8,177 nt of DNA from assembly GCA_031286025.1 (NCBI GenBank), contig JAITVB010000054.1:1-8177 (forward strand). Direction: 5' to 3'. The notes under the pieces are model-generated. The model was not told the DNA's origin. It did no database searches and saw only the letters and a program-made list of their open reading frames with translations. Each line of letters starts with the position of its first letter. Position 1 is the stretch's first letter. The translations under genes were made by a program, and so were the position numbers. The DNA comes from Rikenellaceae bacterium. Lineage in GTDB: Bacteria > Bacteroidota > Bacteroidia > Bacteroidales > Rikenellaceae. This document shows positions 6,962 through 8,177 of this stretch, one piece after another.

Positions 6962-6990
6962 CACCGCCAAGGGCCGCCCAAGTGGCGGTG
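6962..6990 (+). terminator. Hairpin after the helicase gene, possible terminator
   Basis: CACCGCCA (6962-6969) pairs perfectly with TGGCGGTG (6983-6990). GGG and CCC inside the loop (6971-6973, 6977-6979) could pair further. It begins 5 bp after the helicase stop. There is no T run behind it, so it is not a classic Rho-independent terminator; it may protect the 3' end of the mRNA or aid termination. Confidence 0.5.
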
Positions 6991-7057
6991 GCACAAACCC
7001 ACTCGGATCGGCGCCTGCAAAATCCCCGCCTGCCCGACCGAAGGACAACATTATACA

Positions 7058-7093
7058 TTTTTGATCCGATCTCTGAAAAATTACTTACCTTAG
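7058..7093 (+). promoter_or_regulatory. Possible promoter for the deoxyhypusine-synthase-like gene
   Basis: TTTTTG (7058-7063), a 22-bp spacer, then TACCTTAG (7086-7093), one mismatch from TAnnTTTG. The ATG at 7123 is 29 bp downstream, with an A-rich leader typical of the phylum. Confidence 0.5.
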
Positions 7094-7122
7094 CCCTGTC
7101 TAAACAACTAAAATCAAAAACT

Positions 7123-8097
7123 ATGGAAAAAGGCCCCGTTTCACAATTCATCACCCACCACTACCGCCACTTCAACGCCGCCACGTTGGTCGACGCTGCC
7201 CGGGGCTACGAAAAACACCTGACGGAAGGCGGTAAAATGATGGTCACCCTGGCCGGGGCGATGAGTACCGCCGAGTTGGGTATTTCGTTGGCCGAGATGA
7301 TCCGCCAAGGCAAGGTCGACATCATCTCCTGCACCGGGGCCAATCTCGAAGAAGACCTGATGAACCTGGTCGCCCACTCGCACTACAAACGCGTACCTCA
7401 CTATCGCGACCTCACTCCCCAGGACGAATACGCCCTGCTCGAAAAGGGACTCAACCGCGTCACCGACACCTGTATTCCCGAAGAAGAAGCCTTCCGTGTG
7501 TTGCAAAAGCACATTTCGAAGATATGGAAAGAGGCCGAGCAGAAAGGCGAACGCTACCTGCCTCACCAGTATATGTACAAACTGCTGCTGAGCGGCGTGC
7601 TCGAACCCCACTACGAGATCGATCCCGGGAACAGTTGGATGTTGGCCGCAGCCGAACGCAACCTGCCGATCATCGTTCCGGGTTGGGAAGACAGCACGAT
7701 GGGCAACATTTTTACGTCGTACGTGATCAAAGGCGAACTGAAGGCTTCGACCGTGAAAACCGGGATCGAGTATATGGTCTATCTGACCGAATGGTACCGT
7801 GCCAATTCAGGCGGTAGGGGTGTGGGCTTTTTCCAGATCGGGGGCGGCATCTCGGGCGACTTTCCGATTTGCGTCGTGCCGATGATGTACCAGGATCTTG
7901 AGTGGCACGATGTTCCCTTCTGGTCTTATTTCTGCCAGATATCGGACTCGACCACTTCCTATGGATCGTATTCCGGTGCCGTGCCCAATGAAAAGATCAC
8001 CTGGGGCAAGTTGGACATCGACACCCCGAAATTCATCGTCGAATCCGACGCGACGATCGTCGCCCCGCTGATCTTCGCCTACGTGTTGGGTTGGTAA
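7123..8097 (+). CDS. Deoxyhypusine-synthase-like protein (DHS/homospermidine synthase family)
   Basis: A 324-residue NAD-dependent aminobutyl-transferase homologue. In eukaryotes and archaea this fold uses spermidine to modify a lysine of eIF5A; bacteria lack eIF5A, and some bacterial homologues make sym-homospermidine from putrescine. The family is clear over its whole length: HYRHFNA (13-19), LAGAMSTAELG (43-53), TGANLEEDL (71-79), AHSHYKRVPHYRDLTP (84-99), NRVTDTCIPEEEAFR (111-125), GWEDSTMGN (187-195), FFQIGGGI (236-243) and the active-site segment ITWGK, where Lys296 matches the catalytic lysine (human Lys329). Several substrate-pocket residues of the human enzyme differ (see findings), so true deoxyhypusine formation is unlikely. 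The frame is open upstream to 6982, but homology begins at this ATG. It is followed after 14 bp by an MmcQ-like gene, probably co-transcribed. The family is certain, the substrate is not. Confidence 0.93.
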   Translation: MEKGPVSQFITHHYRHFNAATLVDAARGYEKHLTEGGKMMVTLAGAMSTAELGISLAEMIRQGKVDIISCTGANLEEDLMNLVAHSHYKRVPHYRDLTPQDEYALLEKGLNRVTDTCIPEEEAFRVLQKHISKIWKEAEQKGERYLPHQYMYKLLLSGVLEPHYEIDPGNSWMLAAAERNLPIIVPGWEDSTMGNIFTSYVIKGELKASTVKTGIEYMVYLTEWYRANSGGRGVGFFQIGGGISGDFPICVVPMMYQDLEWHDVPFWSYFCQISDSTTSYGSYSGAVPNEKITWGKLDIDTPKFIVESDATIVAPLIFAYVLGW

Positions 8098-8111
8098 ACG
8101 TTTTCCGGACG

Positions 8112-8177
8112 ATGGACATCGAAACCACGCGCGACTTCTGCCTCTCGTTGCCCGGCGTGACCGAAGAAACGCCTTTC
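8112..8177 (+). CDS. MmcQ/YjbR-family protein, first 22 codons only
   Basis: The ATG at 8112-8114 opens a frame that reads to the window edge: MDIETTRDFCLSLPGVTEETPF. The pattern of an N-terminal helix, then CLSLPG and TEETPF, is the hallmark start of the MmcQ/YjbR family, small proteins (about 115-120 residues) with a CyaY-like fold sometimes annotated as DNA-binding. The gap of 14 bp to the upstream gene, with no promoter between, suggests one transcript. The rest lies outside the window. Confidence 0.75.
   Translation, partial: MDIETTRDFCLSLPGVTEETPF

Overview
The window looks like chromosomal DNA from a Bacteroidota bacterium, most likely Bacteroidales and perhaps Alistipes/Rikenellaceae-like. 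Three things point there: promoter -7 elements of the Bacteroidota form TAnnTTTG, mostly A-rich or non-Shine-Dalgarno leaders, and protein types typical of the phylum in GC-rich coding sequence. The genus is a guess; the phylum is better supported. I see no IS element, phage gene, CRISPR array or defence island, and most of the window reads as ordinary core/housekeeping sequence.

Left part (1-2246). Two paralogous TonB-type energy transducers lie on the minus strand. The first (1-600) is cut by the left window edge. The second (1076-1727) has a frameshift near its N-terminus. A plus-strand tRNA-Ala(GGC) gene sits between them, with its own promoter and a very strong hairpin terminator. Right of the second transducer are an intergenic stretch with a bidirectional terminator and a tiny minus-strand, cysteine-rich lipoprotein gene. 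That gene has the only textbook Shine-Dalgarno sequence in the window and a clear Bacteroidota promoter.

Middle part (2260-4708). A C-terminal processing (S41) protease with an N-terminal membrane anchor and PDZ domain is on the minus strand. It is divergent, across only 49 bp, from a plus-strand family 2 glycosyltransferase. The two promoters appear to interleave.

Right part (4831-8177), all plus strand. A PIF1/RecD-like superfamily 1 helicase with a C-terminal HRDC domain comes first. It is followed by a hairpin, then a deoxyhypusine-synthase-like enzyme, then 14 bp later the first 22 codons of an MmcQ/YjbR-family protein that runs off the window.

The genes do not form one pathway. Envelope functions (TonB transducers, lipoprotein, protease, glycosyltransferase) dominate the left and middle, and DNA/polyamine-type housekeeping the right. 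The points most worth a second look are the frameshifted second transducer, the deoxyhypusine-synthase homologue with altered substrate-pocket residues, and the lipoprotein with a strong Shine-Dalgarno. I did not find convincing evidence of a wholly new system.
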